A stretch of 32,419 nt of DNA from Chloromonas sp. AAM2. Lineage: Eukaryota > Chlorophyta > Chlorophyceae > Chlamydomonadales > Chlamydomonadaceae. The notes below the pieces were generated by a model. The model did no database searches and was not told the origin of the DNA. It saw nothing but the letters and a program-made list of their open reading frames with translations. Location: assembly GCA_004335635.1 (NCBI GenBank), contig QAXH01006529.1, positions 1 to 32,419 on the forward strand, read 5' to 3'. Made by a program: the position numbers and the translations under genes. Below are positions 10,959 through 23,700 of the stretch, one piece after another (the first letter of the stretch is position 1; every line of letters begins with the position of its first letter).

Positions 10959-11162
10959 ATGTCTGCAACCAAGACGGAGTGGCCGGAGCTGGTCGGAAAG
11001 TTTTTTGATGAAGCCAAATCCGCGATACTTTCAAACGCACCTGACCTCCATGTTCTGCGTGTGCCAGAAGGAAGCGCTGTGACCATGGACTGGCGCGAAG
11101 ACAGAGTGCGGGTGATGGTGAACGAGGAAGGCAAGGTCACGAGTGTGCCTAGGAGGGGGTGA
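10959..11162 (+). CDS. Potato type I (CI-2/eglin-like) serine protease inhibitor
   Basis: A 67-residue intronless frame starts at an ATG in a favourable ACCAATG context and ends at TGA. It matches the potato inhibitor I family (MEROPS I13) along its whole length: the KTEWPELVG start, the helix FFDEAKSAILSNAPD, the reactive-site loop around VTMDWREDRVRV, and the C-terminal VPRRG. These small proteins block subtilisin- or chymotrypsin-type proteases with the exposed loop. By analogy with barley CI-2 the scissile bond is Met-Asp in VTMDW, which suggests chymotrypsin- or subtilisin-like targets. The two core arginines that brace the loop are present. There is no signal peptide, so the mature protein should be cytosolic. 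The frame is open upstream to about 10863, but that extension has no family similarity. The absence of introns contrasts with every neighbour. Confidence 0.92.
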   Translation: MSATKTEWPELVGKFFDEAKSAILSNAPDLHVLRVPEGSAVTMDWREDRVRVMVNEEGKVTSVPRRG

Positions 11163-12449
11163 AAATGTCCCAGCAGGCCTGCCAGCGTCAGATGCTGGGA
11201 AGCTGGACATCAAGACTGATTTGCTGGTAGACTGATTTTTACTATACTGCCACTTCCTGCCTTACCATTGTATGTTCTCTCTTGGCATTTGGGCACTTGG
11301 TCCAGTCTCGGACCTCCAGTTTTGCCACGTCATTGACTGTGTTGTTCAGTTCACTTGATGTCTTGAACTGAGCTCATGCACAACCACAGCACAATCCTGG
11401 TAGACCCTTGTATATTTTGATTGTCAACAACGTGAAGTGTCACCATTCTTCTTTCGGTTCTTTCGGCTGCCGTTCTTGGCAAGTGAGCTGCATTGTTTGC
11501 ATGGTTGGAGCCATGTGGTTTTGTCAACTCATCTTTGACTCAAACTCATGACAACTTGACAACTCAACTCATGTTTGACTCATGTTGGACATGACGTCAC
11601 GTTGCGAGGATTGGAAGTGGACAGGGCGCCTTGGCTCAAGGACATGTAAAGGGCCATGCCATATGTGTCGCCCTTGGTAATGCAGCATTGCGTGCTGCTG
11701 GTTAGGTGTGAACAGGTGGCCAATCAGTGTCAGACAAGGGCAACAGTATCAAGATACAGGGCTGAGTCAGAGGTAGCCATAAGAGTCAACCCTTCAGTAG
11801 ACTCGAATTGAAAGCTGGCAGACAAAAGAAACTGGAGCGCTATGTGTTGGCAGTTTCTGACGGTGTAGCCCTATCACTCATAATCACAAGCTGACTGGAT
11901 CCAGAAACTGCAAATCCAAATAATCCTCTGAAACGCATCTGAAGCTAAGGAGTTTGCTGCTCTATTTGGACGGAAAACATCAGTATCACTCGCGTCAAAC
12001 TCAAGCGTCAAATGCTTTCGCTTGTATTAGCAAGCCCTGGGCTGTCGTACTTCTGTTGCTTAGGTTGGAGAGAAAAATGTGTCCGATTTACATTCGCTGC
12101 ACAGAGTTTGCCAGGTGCTTTGAGGTTGTCCACTCAACACCCAGCCAAAGCCCAAAGAGGCACTGTCATCGTACGCATCACTGGTCAGTTCAAGCGCAGC
12201 TTAAACTCATCATTAAAACAGGCACCGCACGCGTGGGTGCAGGCTCTGTGGGCCTCTCCAGCAAGCGTCCAGTCTCCGCCTTGTGCCTGTTCTGAATGAT
12301 GAATATGTACCCTGGCAGTCATTTGATGTCAGAAGCGTCAGAGACTCTTTTTTAGTCAGTTGATGCCAATCTCCTTTGACACGGTAGCGTCTTCATAGAA
12401 GCCCAGTAGCAACCCCGCCATTTGAATCGTTACGTTACATCCTTCCCTT
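11163..12449. other. Convergent intergenic region
   Basis: The plus-strand inhibitor gene and the minus-strand low-complexity gene converge here. TGTAA at 11645-11649 (plus) and its complement TTACA at 12088-12092 and 12435-12439 (minus) are possible poly(A) signals. Short open frames between about 11950 and 12300 match nothing I know and lack coding features. Confidence 0.5.
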
Positions 12450-15400
12450 CTAGTGCAGGCCCCACAGGCTTCCCCATAGCCCCATCGCCCTCAGGGGCAC
12501 TTCCACGTCCTCCTCCAACCGCTGTGACGGCTGCCGGGCGGGCGTGGCCACCACGCCAGCGCTGCGCCGGGGCGTGCGGATCGCTGACACTGGGCTGCCG
12601 CCCTGCATGCAGCGTGTGATCAAGCCTATGAGAGCTTCAGGCACAGGAGCGAGGACAGCGCTGTCAATGCATTCCCCATGCAAAGACGTAGTAGGAAAAG
12701 ATGCAGATGTTGCTGACCAAATTTCACCAGCACTTCACATTCATAGATTGGCAATTGAACAACATGCAGGTTCAGACACATGCCCCCCTCACATGCGTGC
12801 ACCAATCACACGCTGCGCCACTGTGCATGATGCAGAGACCCACTGGCGAACCACACTTTGTCCATCGTGGCCATGGTCCAGCCATTGCACAACCCGTGAC
12901 ACTCGACCCTGCAATTTTCCATTACATATGTCACTGGCATGCATGCTTCCCACACCCACCTCCTGTGGCCCGGTACTCCGCCTAGCTGCCGCCATTTTCC
13001 CGCTGCCCACACTCGTGCCGCCGCTGCTCCGCAGCCCCGCACCGCTTGCAGCAGTCATGCGGGGTGAGGCGTTGGTGGAAGAGGGCGACAGGGGCGTGCC
13101 CTGGACGGCATCAGATGTGCCACTAATGCCATTGCCTGATCGACTGCCACCGCTGTATTTACATACACCTGCAGCAGTAGTAGCGGGTGGTGGGGAAAGG
13201 GGCGTACCGCTGCGACTGCTGCTGCTGCTGTCGGTGGGGAGAGGCAATGGGTTTCCCCTGCTTGCTGCTGATGCTGTGATTGCATGCGCATGTTGTGTTG
13301 GTTGTGTTGTTGTTAGATGGCATTCCGTCCGGTTGGCTGTTGGTGTGACAGCAACGGTTGGGCAAGCGGTATTGAGAGGTGCTGCAGTTACTGCATCAAT
13401 GACAGATGCTTGCTGCCCCTGTGCACTGCTGCTTGCTGTAAGGCCCATATCAGCAGCCGGCAACTGGTCTGTACTGGAACCGTCAGTGACAGTCTTGCCA
13501 CCTGTGGTGGGCGTGAAGGCAGGAAGACTCCTGATGCTTTCTTCCTGGCCTTGAAGATTGCTGTCCCGTTGCTGTAACATGGCATTGACTGGTGCTGGCT
13601 GAGACATATGGCCGCTGCTTTGCTCCCCACCAACACTTTGTACCATGTTGCCGTTACCCTGTAGCCGCTCACCACCATGTGCCAAACCGTTACCCTGTAA
13701 CCGATCACCGCCATGTGCCAAACCGTTACTCTGTAAACGCTCAACCTCGTGTGGAACGCCGCTTCCCAATATGCTGCCACCGCCCACTGACTTGCCAGCA
13801 CCTATGCCATCATCACTCCTGCCACCACCACCACCACCACCACCACCAGCACCAGCACCACCACTACTGTGAGACTGGAGTGACACCACAGCACCACCAC
13901 CACCACCACCACCACTACTGTGAGACTGGAGTGACACCACAGNNNNNNNNNNNNNNNNNNNNNGTGACACCACAGCACCACCACCACCACCACCACCACT
14001 ACTGTGAGACTGGAGTGACACCACAGCACCACCACCACCACCACCACCACCACCACTACTGTGAGACTGGAGTGACACCACAGCACCGCCAGGGCCGCCA
14101 AAGGTGGGGCGGGAGCGGGAGCGGGCCGCGCGATAAGCCGCCGCCGCTGCCGCCGTCTCCGCCGCACCGGGCCGAAACACATCCCCAGAACTCAACAGCG
14201 ACGCCTGCATTGCACACAGCCTTGGCTGCGACGTGGCGACACCGCTGACACTCCCTCCCGCAACCCCAGCATCGTTGCTATTCAGCTCCTCGTTTCCCGC
14301 TCTAGCGCTCCCAAGTACAGATGCACTGCCTGGCGGCACACTGTCCAGGCTACTACGTTTCCGCAGCTGTGCGTGTGGCATAGATCTAGACGCTGGCAAA
14401 GTGCGGGAAGCTTGTGACGGTACTGGGCAACGCAAGTAGGCCGGAGCGGCAGATGTAGCTGTGGCAGTGGCACTGCCAGGCCCGGGCGAACTGTTACCGG
14501 CATGGGCTTGTGCCGCCATGCGTCGTGCGTACTGCAGTGCTGCACTTTCCATGAGGGATGCATCGTACTGCTCGCTGGCCGATCTACCATTGTACTGCCT
14601 GCTTGACGCTGTTGCGTCGTGCCGCCTGGAATCTGTCATGTCATGCTGCGTAGTGAATGGCGTTTTGAAGGCCACGGGATGCCTGTTTTTGCTTTCCTGT
14701 GCGTTGCTTGATGACAAGACACCACCAATACGCTGGCCAACCCCTAGTGCTTGCACTGCTGCTTGCCCCTCACATGCATGCCTTGACAAGACAGCCAGGC
14801 TGCTGCTGTCAGCGTTGGCTGCACCAGCAGTGCCAGCTTGTACAGAAATCTCCTCTGTTGGAGAACAGGGAGACAGGGCCGCGGCTTCTGCATGCCTTGT
14901 GCTGTAGCGGCCAATGCCCCCATAACGGGCATGCAACCGGCCACTCGGCTGCTTGCCAGGTTTGCTCTTTGCAGCACTGTCTGTGTTGCCTGTTGCCCCG
15001 CCAAACTTTCCGCCATCGCCCTCCGGGCTTCTCCGTTTGAGTGGAGAAGCAGCGGGAGCTGCATGGTCCCTTTGCGGTGGATCGTTGGCCACCGGACTGT
15101 TGAGCCCGGCATGGGTGCGGCTCGTGCTTCTTGAGCCCAGCTTGTTGCGCATGCTGCTTCGCATATCTCCAGGTTCACACTGTGCGCGTGCATGCATTGT
15201 CCAAAATTCCAGAAATTCAAAGTCCAATCTACTGCTTGTAATCACTCTGGAACACCGTCACGCAAACAATTGATGCTGGACATGACAGATTGGCTATAGT
15301 AACTGCTGAATGTTGCAATCCAGACGCCTCTTTGTTATCCTCAGTACATCGCTTACTGCAATCAGCTTTGCTGCTGCACTCGATGCATGGTACATGCATG

Positions 15401-16342
15401 GCAGTTACCTTTCCAGGGCTTGCCATGCGGAAGACAGGGTTGCTGTCCTGCTGCTGCTGCTGCTGCTGCTGCTGTTCCAGAAATCTGAGGATGGTGCGAG
15501 TGAGGTCCTGCAAGTAAACACAGCCACCTTTGCCCAGCTGGTGTCACACCAGTCGGCAGGGCAAACAAGCGACAGCACACCGCAAACTGAACAACTGCAG
15601 GTTGCCTATTACCCCAACCATTCATTGTGCCTGCTTTTATCACCCTGCCCATCAGGGTTAGTGTTGGCGCCACACGGTCCTATCCCAGCAGCATTGTCTG
15701 TCACCTCACAGCGTGGCCGCGTCTGCCTGCCTGTACCTGCTGAAACCGCATGCCCTAGTGGCCTGGTGGCGCTGCGCTGTTCAGTGCTATCCCTGAGCAG
15801 CCCCCTCCCTCACCCGTGAGGCACTGCGAGGTTAGAGGTTGAGGTTAAGGCAAGGCCTTACCCCACGCCCCCTCGCACCTGTGGGGAAGCGTTGACATTG
15901 GTGTATTCGTGACAGGCAGGGTTGAAACCGTCACATAACCCCTACCCCCTCGCACCTGTGAGCACACCAGCTGGAACTCGCCCCCGCACGGCCTCTCCCC
16001 GGCCGCCCCGCCTTCCGACCCCCGCAGCACGAGTGGGGGCTCGGGCGGAGCGCAGGTGGTGCGCTGAGGTGATGCCATGATATGCTGCTGCTGTGTGGCT
16101 GCTGACACAGGCTGGGTGGCGGCTGTTGCTGAGGCTCGTGCGTGCAGCCAGGCAGGCAGTGCGACCTCCATGTGTCCATGCAACCTGCATAGAGTGTGTG
16201 TTTGTGCACATATGTGTGTGCTTGCATGTGTGTGTGTGTATCCATATAGAGTACGCGCAGTAACAGGCTCTTACTGATGACTTCGAGGACACATCCCTTG
16301 CTGCGTGTCATTTTTCCCCGAGTCGAGGACACACGAGGCCAT
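12450..16342 (-). CDS. Large low-complexity protein of unknown function, five exons
   Basis: Exons are 16342-16275, 16184-15956, 15507-15409, 15179-12960 and 12602-12450, with consistent phases, giving about 920 residues including a 21-base gap. The ATG at 16342 lies in a CCACATGGCC context. The only ordered-looking piece is exon 3 (DLTRTILRFLEQ), which runs into nine glutamines. Exon 4 is a 740-codon Ser/Gly/Ala-rich disordered stretch. It has a basic PLKRRSPEG patch that could be a nuclear localisation signal, a poly-Gly/VVSLQSHSS repeat region and three copies of ERLQSNGLAHGG-like units. The last exon has TPRRSAGVVATPAR and ends in LWGSLWGLH. I recognise no domain. Splitting the tail as TPQE|GGSPV uses a GAG|GTGGGT donor. 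An upstream exon may extend the N-terminus and is listed separately. Confidence 0.7.
13651..13745 (-). repeat. Coding 36-bp tandem repeat, three copies
   Basis: Units start at 13651, 13687 and 13723. In the minus-strand protein they encode 12-residue repeats of the type ERLQ(S/G)NGLAHGG. The period is a multiple of three, so copy changes keep the frame. Confidence 0.9.
13820..14095 (-). repeat. Coding poly-Gly minisatellite with an assembly gap
   Basis: CCA runs of variable length alternate with CTACTGTGAGACTGGAGTGA plus CACCACAGCA. On the minus strand this reads GGGGGGG alternating with AVVSLQSHSS. Four full copies and a partial one are visible, with periods of about 51-60 bp. A 21-base run of N at 13943-13963 interrupts the array, so its true copy number is unknown. 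Confidence 0.95.
15448..15474 (-). repeat. (CAG)9 glutamine tract
   Basis: Nine CTG triplets on the plus strand encode most of a nine-glutamine run in exon 3 of the low-complexity gene, just after the FLE residues. Confidence 0.9.
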
Positions 16343-17746
16343 GTGGCTGCCAACCTTGGCGTCATGACTTCATGCCACCTTGGCTGCAGTTGTCAGCTGC
16401 AATCCTTCCGGCCATGAGTGTTCCAACACCAACCTGATCATGTTCCAAAACAAGGAGAGTGAGGCAGAGACTTGCGCTGTGCTGCTTTGACCAACCGCCT
16501 TCCCTGGCTTGGAGGTGGCACTGAAGCTTGCGGTGGCAAAGGACGTCAGGCATGCATGCAGCACGCGCATGATGAAGCGCATGCTGCGCATGGCTAAGCC
16601 CAGCAGGCCTCCTCCTGCCCACCGGACAGCTGCTAACGCCATGGTTAAGGCAGCAAGGAGTAAATGTGATAGGCTCTGGCGTCCCATAGCGAGCAACCGC
16701 TGAGGCCAGGGTGGCTTACAAGGCTGACATGCATGGACTGAAGACGGATGGGTTGGTGCTGTGTGAACATTTCTCTGCATGCTGGCATTGAGTGGGCTGC
16801 GGCTCGTGACTGCTTCCTGGCCCCTCGGCTGGCTCGTCGCGGGTACTAGATGGCTGAGCGATGCGCCAGGGATGCCTTGTAGAGGTCTCACGCGACATGC
16901 GTGGGCCAGCTGTTCACAGCTGGAGCTGCTGTTTGACATCTACGTATACTTTGTGTTGCCAAGAGCCTACAGAGCCTCAAATCCGTAGTGTGGCGCTCGT
17001 CGGGCAGAGAATATGCGTCGAGGTTGAACAAATGTTAAATTACCGGAACAGCCCTAGCCGGTGCTGACCTTTGAATCGGCGACATGACTGTTCTCGCATC
17101 CTTGTGCCGTTAGTGCTGGAATTTGAATCAAGCAATAAGCGCCGCTGGTCGCCGCACCTGAAAAGTCAACATTGTCTGGTCAACCGAAAGGGTGACGTTC
17201 AATCCATGGCATGCAGTCCCACGACACTTTGCTCAAACAAACCAACTCAGCAGGAAGACAACCACACAGAGAGAGTGTTCAGGTGGGCTTCCGTATCAAG
17301 TGGTGCGGACCAGTGGGTGGAGCATGCAATCAATCGATGGCGAATACACAGAGGAGTGCTATGTGAGAAACCGATTTGCACAGTACCTCGAAAGAATGCT
17401 TGTCATCAAGATGCACATACAGTGCAAAGAACAGGTTGGTATGAATGAGTCTGGCTGTCCAACTAAAGCATCAGAAGTCAGAGACCAAGAAAGAGTGGTT
17501 TGATCCGAGCTATGCTCGCGTTGACTGGTTGCCTGCACGCCAAAGATAACGTGAGGCTCTCCTGCTTAGTTCAAGAATGGCAAGAGGACATCGGAGGGTC
17601 ACCACTGGCTGCTCAGGGGGTTCAATCAGTTCATTGGCACAGTAAGTGCCATGCCGCTGAACTGAAGCAATGCAAGTGTCCCTGTATGTGTACAAGTCCG
17701 TACAACAAAATCAAGGTTTCTTTTTCAGTAACTCATGGCAGCCAGG
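16343..17746. other. Intergenic region with an open frame on its left
   Basis: The part from 16430 to about 16690 may hold an extra 5' exon of the low-complexity gene. The rest, about 17000-17746, has only short frames that I do not recognise. It probably includes the 3' untranslated region of the four-transmembrane gene; a TTACA (TGTAA on the minus strand) occurs near 16711. Confidence 0.4.
16430..16687 (-). CDS. Possible upstream membrane-anchor exon of the low-complexity gene
   Basis: A minus-strand frame begins MGRQSLSHLLLAALTMALAA and continues with further hydrophobic and basic segments, as an N-terminal membrane anchor might. An AG|GTTGGT donor after SLFWNMI ends in phase 2 and would join the acceptor just before the exon at 16342, adding about 86 residues. 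The splice would leave an intron of about 87 nt. The alternative is that this frame is a chance one and that the ATG at 16342 is the true start. No similarity supports it. Confidence 0.25.
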
Positions 17747-20700
17747 CTATCTCCGGGAGGCCGGGTTAGTCTTGACTGCCGTGCCAGCAGACCATCCTTG
17801 GGCGGACAAGCGCTCTGAGATATTCTGCACACAGTACGACACATACAAATTCTGAAATGCCTTTGCATAACCATGCTTATCTTCTGCACCATCAAACCAG
17901 CCAGCAAAACACGGTGCAGCTTGCAAGCTTTCTAGGTCTTGCACGATAGCGCTACAGCTTGGCGGTACCAGCGTATGTTCCATCAAATCTTGAACGGATA
18001 GATACGGAATGGGCAGAGCACGGCTGTCCATACTGCTGTGCTCAAGCTGTGTGCTCAGTTTGCTGACATGAGCGACGTGGACAGCGCAACCAACAGAAGC
18101 CCTGCACAATACTCACAGGCACTGCTGTGAGTGTGTGTGTGCGTTCCTTGGTGTGCTCGGTCTTCTCCGACGTACTTGGTCAACACACTTTCCCACACTT
18201 AAAATGGACAAATTGCCCAGAGCAAACACGCTTTCCCGTGTGTGTGTGGGGGGAGAGGGGGGGGGGGATTGTGGGGGGGGGGGGGATTGTGTACATCTGC
18301 ATTGTCTCACACCGTACCTGCTCTGTGGTAACTCGCACGAGCATGCCCACCATGTAGGCCATCAGCACCAGGCCGTACGCTAGCATGAGCAGCACGCCCA
18401 CCAGCATGCCAGGCACTGCATCAAAAGCTGCCTGCGGGCAAAAGCGCAGCACAAATGCCAATAAAAGTGTCCATTCCATGGCTCTAGGGTGTGGAGATGG
18501 CAGTGGGCGTCTCGTCGTAAATGCTATTACTATTACTACTTAACATGAATATTAAATAACATTATTGCCCCCCCACTAGTTTTATTCCAAATCTGTTCAA
18601 GTTCGTTCCTCACGATTAGGGTTTTTTCTAGGGGTGTTTCTGCGTCCAAGTCGGTTGGGTCGGTTGGACCTTCGGTCCGAGTCCTCACATTCCGTGTGTA
18701 GAGTATACAGTCCCGCTAAACGCAACTCGGCGATACCGCCTGTCGTGTCGCTATCGTGCGCCGGTCCGAAAACTCGACCCTTGGAGGTTTGAAAAGAGAA
18801 ACGTCAGCCCCGCAGCGTGGTGTCAGCGAGCAGCTCCGACAAGTACAGCGCAGTTCGGGAGAATGGCATCAAGCTAACCAAACGCGGGGTCTTTCCTTCA
18901 TTTTTGGTTGTCACCAACTCTTCGGCCAAGGTGTCCAAACCTTCGTGACGGCGGAGGCCAGTCACAATGACAGACATCAATGCAACAGCACAATTGGCCA
19001 GCGGGCGTTGACAGAAGGGACCCAGTCGCACATTCCAAAGTTGCATCTTTGTTCCTCGTCAAAATCACAGCGCTTACTCAGTCGGACCATTCAATTTCGT
19101 TAGCTCAGTCAGGCACAACGCAGTACATTGCCCAGTGCATGTGAATGGTGCTTGGTGCTTGGGGTCGTGCATGTGAATGTGTCATGCACCTGTAAAACGT
19201 ATATCAAGTCACCTTCCACAATCACTTCCCTCACTAAAAGTACGGCATCCTCAGGGGGGCTACTTGCATTTAAGACTATAATGTTTATTATTAGTAATAC
19301 TGATTTATCATTATTACTATCATTAGCAGCAGCAGCGTTATTGAGCCCGACGATGCATTACCATACCGGTGCATTTATCACCCATTGCATTTCGTTCAGA
19401 AAAGCACCACAGTATGACTTCTGTCCTCTTGCACAAAGTCATCAATATATACAGAGCCTAGAATTACAAGGACCTCTATTCAACTTCAGGGCCACAACTA
19501 AGGCCCTGATGGCCCTAGCCCCAGCTCCCCCTGATGGCCCTAGCCCCAGCTTCCCCTGATGGCCCTAGCCCCAGCTCCGGCTTACAGTGGCGGCATCCAG
19601 TGCGCTGTTGAGCGTGGCACTGTCGCAAATGCAGAACGGACTGCTGCTAGCTTTTTCCCTGGCCAAGCTGAAGATGCCAGTTGAAAGGGTGCTGAGGCAC
19701 GAGTTGGGGCAGTAGCCAGGCAGCATGGATGGGACAGAGCCTCCCAGGGAAATGATGAACTCCCGGTACACCTGTGTGTGTGTGTCTCATTCATAATTAC
19801 ATGATCATCACTCTTATTATATTGTTCATGTGTATGTGTTTGTGTGACACACCTATGAGCAATAGCGATGCAACACCATGCTGTCAGTGACCGCTTCGGG
19901 CACCAGCTGGCAGTGTCAACACATGGCAGACTGTAGATGCGCTGTGCAACGGACCTCATTGTCACTGTGTCTTTGATATTACTGGCTTCTGTAATTTCAT
20001 TTTATCTTTGCGCTGATGAGTGCGAGAGGAGAACATGTAAATGCAACGCCTGGATGTGAGCTTACAGCAGCACTTGCCAAGGGCTCAGCCCTAACGTCAT
20101 GCCATGCACATTGCTGTCGCCAAATCGGGTCCCCAATCCCTATGCTTGCTCTTGCACTGTCGCAAATTCTGAAACACCGGCGCACGCTCGGGAAGGCTAG
20201 GGAATGGAGGATCAGAACGTTGAGAACAGTCATTTCTGTAAGGCCAACTGAGTTGTCAACTGTCTGCATGCAAGGCTGATTGACAACAGCAACTGTCCTG
20301 TCAAATGACCTCAGGCTGTCTGTTTGCATGCCAAAGCCAGAAGGCTAGGAGGAGAAACCATCACAGCAGTGTGCATGCACGCACCATAACGTTTTTTAGC
20401 GCTTCCCTTGATACGAAGATGAGCGCCCCAAAGCCTGCAAACCCAATCAGCACACACTGTCGACAACCCACATCGAGCACGAGTAAATGTCAGGCACACG
20501 TGCAGCGTGTGACAGCAGCCAAGGCGCATTAGAGCAAACGCAGCTGACGCTCACAAGCATTTGATACTGGAACAGGGTATATAAGCAAGGCGCATAAAGT
20601 GCATTCACTTCGACCTCAACTGAAGTGTGTGCTTGACTTTGGAATACATTTCATACTGCTCCAAGTTGATTGCAAACAGTATGTCGAGTTCGCAAACCAG

Positions 20701-23700
20701 CCGGGCATAAGTCACTTTAGAGCAGTAGAGCGCTTGCCACTTGATATACACTTGAAGTTCATGGCTGCTTTACAAATCTATCTGTGACCCTCAAGAACCC
20801 TCAAGGAAGCAACAGCCAGGCCACTCACCTCCAAAGCCTGACACGAGCACGATCATCCACAGGAGGATGATCCACCAGGCAATCTGTTGACACGCAAAAG
20901 GAGAAAACTAGGACAGGGTGGCAGGGGTGCTAGTAGCGGCACGGGTGCGGTTCTGAAGCTGGCGGTGCACACCGGTAACACTCTGGTGACTGTCGACACG
21001 TCGTGCGTTAGACCAATTGACCAGATAGTTGGCCAGACTGAGTAGTTGACCTTAACGTCAGACTGTGTAAGAACACAGCCTGCTAGCCTGCTGTGAGGAC
21101 GGTGCTATCAATTGATATCATGGGAAGAGCTTCATATGTAAATATGCCTGTCGTTCTGCCAGTGTATGTGCAGGCGACGAATGCATGTGCAGCGCATGTA
21201 CAGGCGACGCATGCATGTGCAGCGCATGTACAGCGTATGTACAGGCGATGCATGCATGCGCAGCGCATGTACAGGCGACGCATGCATGTGCAGCGCATGT
21301 ACAGGCGACACATGAACTACGACTACAACAAGTATTGCATGTGTATGGTTTGGTAGTCAGTTGCATATGGCAGCATGTACGACGATGGCAACTGCTTGTG
21401 TGTACGACGATGGCAACTGCTTGCGTGTACGACGATGGCAAGTGCTTGTGTGTACGACGATGGCAACTGCTTGTGCGTACGACGATGGCAACTATGACGA
21501 TGGCAAGTGCTTGTGTGTACGACGATGGCAACTATGACGATGCCAAGTGCTTGTGCGTACGACGATGGCAACTATGACGATGCCAAGTGCTTGTGTCTAC
21601 GACCATGGCAAGTGCTTGTGTCTAAGACGATGGCAATTGCTTGTGTCTGTCTGAAACCTGTCTTAATCCACACGTGGCAGTGTTTGGACAGCAAATAGCA
21701 GTCGACCAGCTGGCCATGCACAACCTTCCTCAATCTCATGGCTCATGCACATCTTACTAGCTATGCCGGGTGCATGGAAAGGTGGCCACGCAGACAATCA
21801 TTTAGTACTGATAGTTGGAACATGAAAGTGCTGGAAAAAAAGACGCACATACCTGTATGGCCACATTGGCATACGTCACCCAGATGCCACGCAGGTCGTC
21901 CACTTCACCTGCACAAGAGCAGTTGGTAGGGTAAAAAGGTCTGTAGGTAGGTTGTTGTCGTTGTTGTTTTGTTGCATTTGCAAAAAAACAGGTTACCTAT
22001 TGGTCAGCACCCTGTTATGAGCCAGCAGCATGACAAGAGGCGACACAACACACGTGATGGCGTCCAATGCATGCTGTTGAGCGCTTGTGATGTGTTAGCA
22101 CTTCAGTTGCTTGGCACCCAGGCACGACATTGGAGAGGAAACGGTTGAAACCACTGAAAGTAATTAGCTATATGTAAAGGGAACTGTTCTAGCATTGAAA
22201 ACACTTCGCTGCCTTGCCGGGCATTAGATGCTCCCACGCTATACGACCCGGAGGATTTCCAACACGGTTGCCCAGTGGGTAGTGAGCTGCCTGTCTATCG
22301 CACAAAGTGGTTACAGTTTGCCTGGAGGGCTGGCCTCATATACAAAACCCCCGTGTGGAGCATGAGACCAAATGCATGGCTTTGAATGGAATGCAAGTCC
22401 ATGCACATGCGCATGTACTCCCGGACATGCACATCCAGGCCTCACCCTTCATGCCTATTGTTATGTAATACTTGTGATGTTAACGATTGTAGTAATGACT
22501 GCAAATGATGATATGCTGGTGAATAAGACCTCAATTCTCCGCAGCCAAGCCTCCCTTTCTGATAACAGTTAATTTACCGCAGGGTAGTATAACATCAGTT
22601 CTACGCAACCAAGCCTTCATTCTTCAATTTACAATTGTTATATCCCCTGATCAAAGATGTGCAGCCGAGCCTCACCCTCTATGTCTTGGTCTAGCTCGAT
22701 GAGACCCCGCCACACTCCAAGTGCATGGATGCATATCGCAAACAGCGCAAAGATAATGGCGGTTGCAACCTTGGAATGAAAGATACGATGGATCTGCATG
22801 CATGGGCACACGGTTCTGGACCATGCATGGGCACACGGTTCTGGACCATGCATGGGCACACGGTTCTGGACCATGCATGGGCACACGGTTCTGGACCATG
22901 CATGGGCACACGGTTCTGGACCATGCATGGGCACACGATTCTGGACCATGCATGGGCACACGGTTCTGGACCATGCATGCAGAGCGTCATGATGTGTTTG
23001 ATTGGCGTCGTGGCTGGACTTGCTTGTTTTGAAGACGTTGAACATGAGCAAGGTGGTTGTCTGTCTGTCTATATCCGTGCGCATACCAAATTGCATAACG
23101 GATGTGTCCCGCGACTCAGGGACAACAGGGAATTCGCAGCATTACAATATGAATCATAAAGATGGAGATTGGGCTGTTGCAACGCGATGTGGAATTCTAG
23201 CTGTGCCTGACAGTTGCATGCATGGGGGTTGGGCTTAACCACCTGGCCTCCTTACTTGCGCCGACCGACTTCCCCTTTCTTTCTTTCCTGACGGTTGCTC
23301 TGTGTGGTGCTTTGATTCACGTGTGGGCTGACAAGCACCTGATGCACGCAACGCGTCTGGAGACATCGCTCTGAGTGGCGCAGTTTGGACATTTCTCCAT
23401 CCTTACTCTCAGGATACTGGCATGTGACGTCTAGACGTCAGCCCGTTTAACACTAATCTTGGGCTCTGGCCTGCTCAGCTGACAGAGCTGCCTTGTAGCC
23501 TTGTACTTGTTCATTTGATCTCATTGTTGTACTCACCTGAGAAGAGGCTCCCCGGTCCATGGATATCTGCAAGCAAGTGCAGCATGCATAAGCTAATGTG
23601 TGCGTTGCATTGCACACAATGATGGTCATGCTGCCCAGAAAGTGCATACAGCATGGCCAAGCAATGCCAAAGCCACATTGCACGCAGACAACTAGCAAAG

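Noticed and set aside
13592..14248. Plus-strand frame rich in histidine and a minus-strand frame rich in valine across the CCA array.
   Set aside because: They are other frames of the poly-Gly minisatellite. The Gly/Ser frame runs on through 740 codons with consistent splice phases.
17192..17503. Plus-strand frame containing YTEECYVRNRFAQYLERM, considered as an exon.
   Set aside because: I found no convincing acceptor, no partner exon and no family match.
18804..19046. Open frame in intron 9 of the four-transmembrane gene.
   Set aside because: It matches no known family and has no transposon signature. It is most likely intron sequence.
20080..20330. Minus-strand open segment with FRICDSARAS, resembling FCICDSATLNS in the exon at 19771-19586, as a possible extra loop exon.
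   Set aside because: Direct joining of 20385 to 19771 keeps phase without it. The similarity is a short run only, and no entry acceptor in the right phase leads through it.
22797..22980. Long open frames on both strands with MHGPEPCA-type repeats.
   Set aside because: They are a by-product of a 25-bp tandem repeat that contains no stop codon in several frames. The array is inside an intron.
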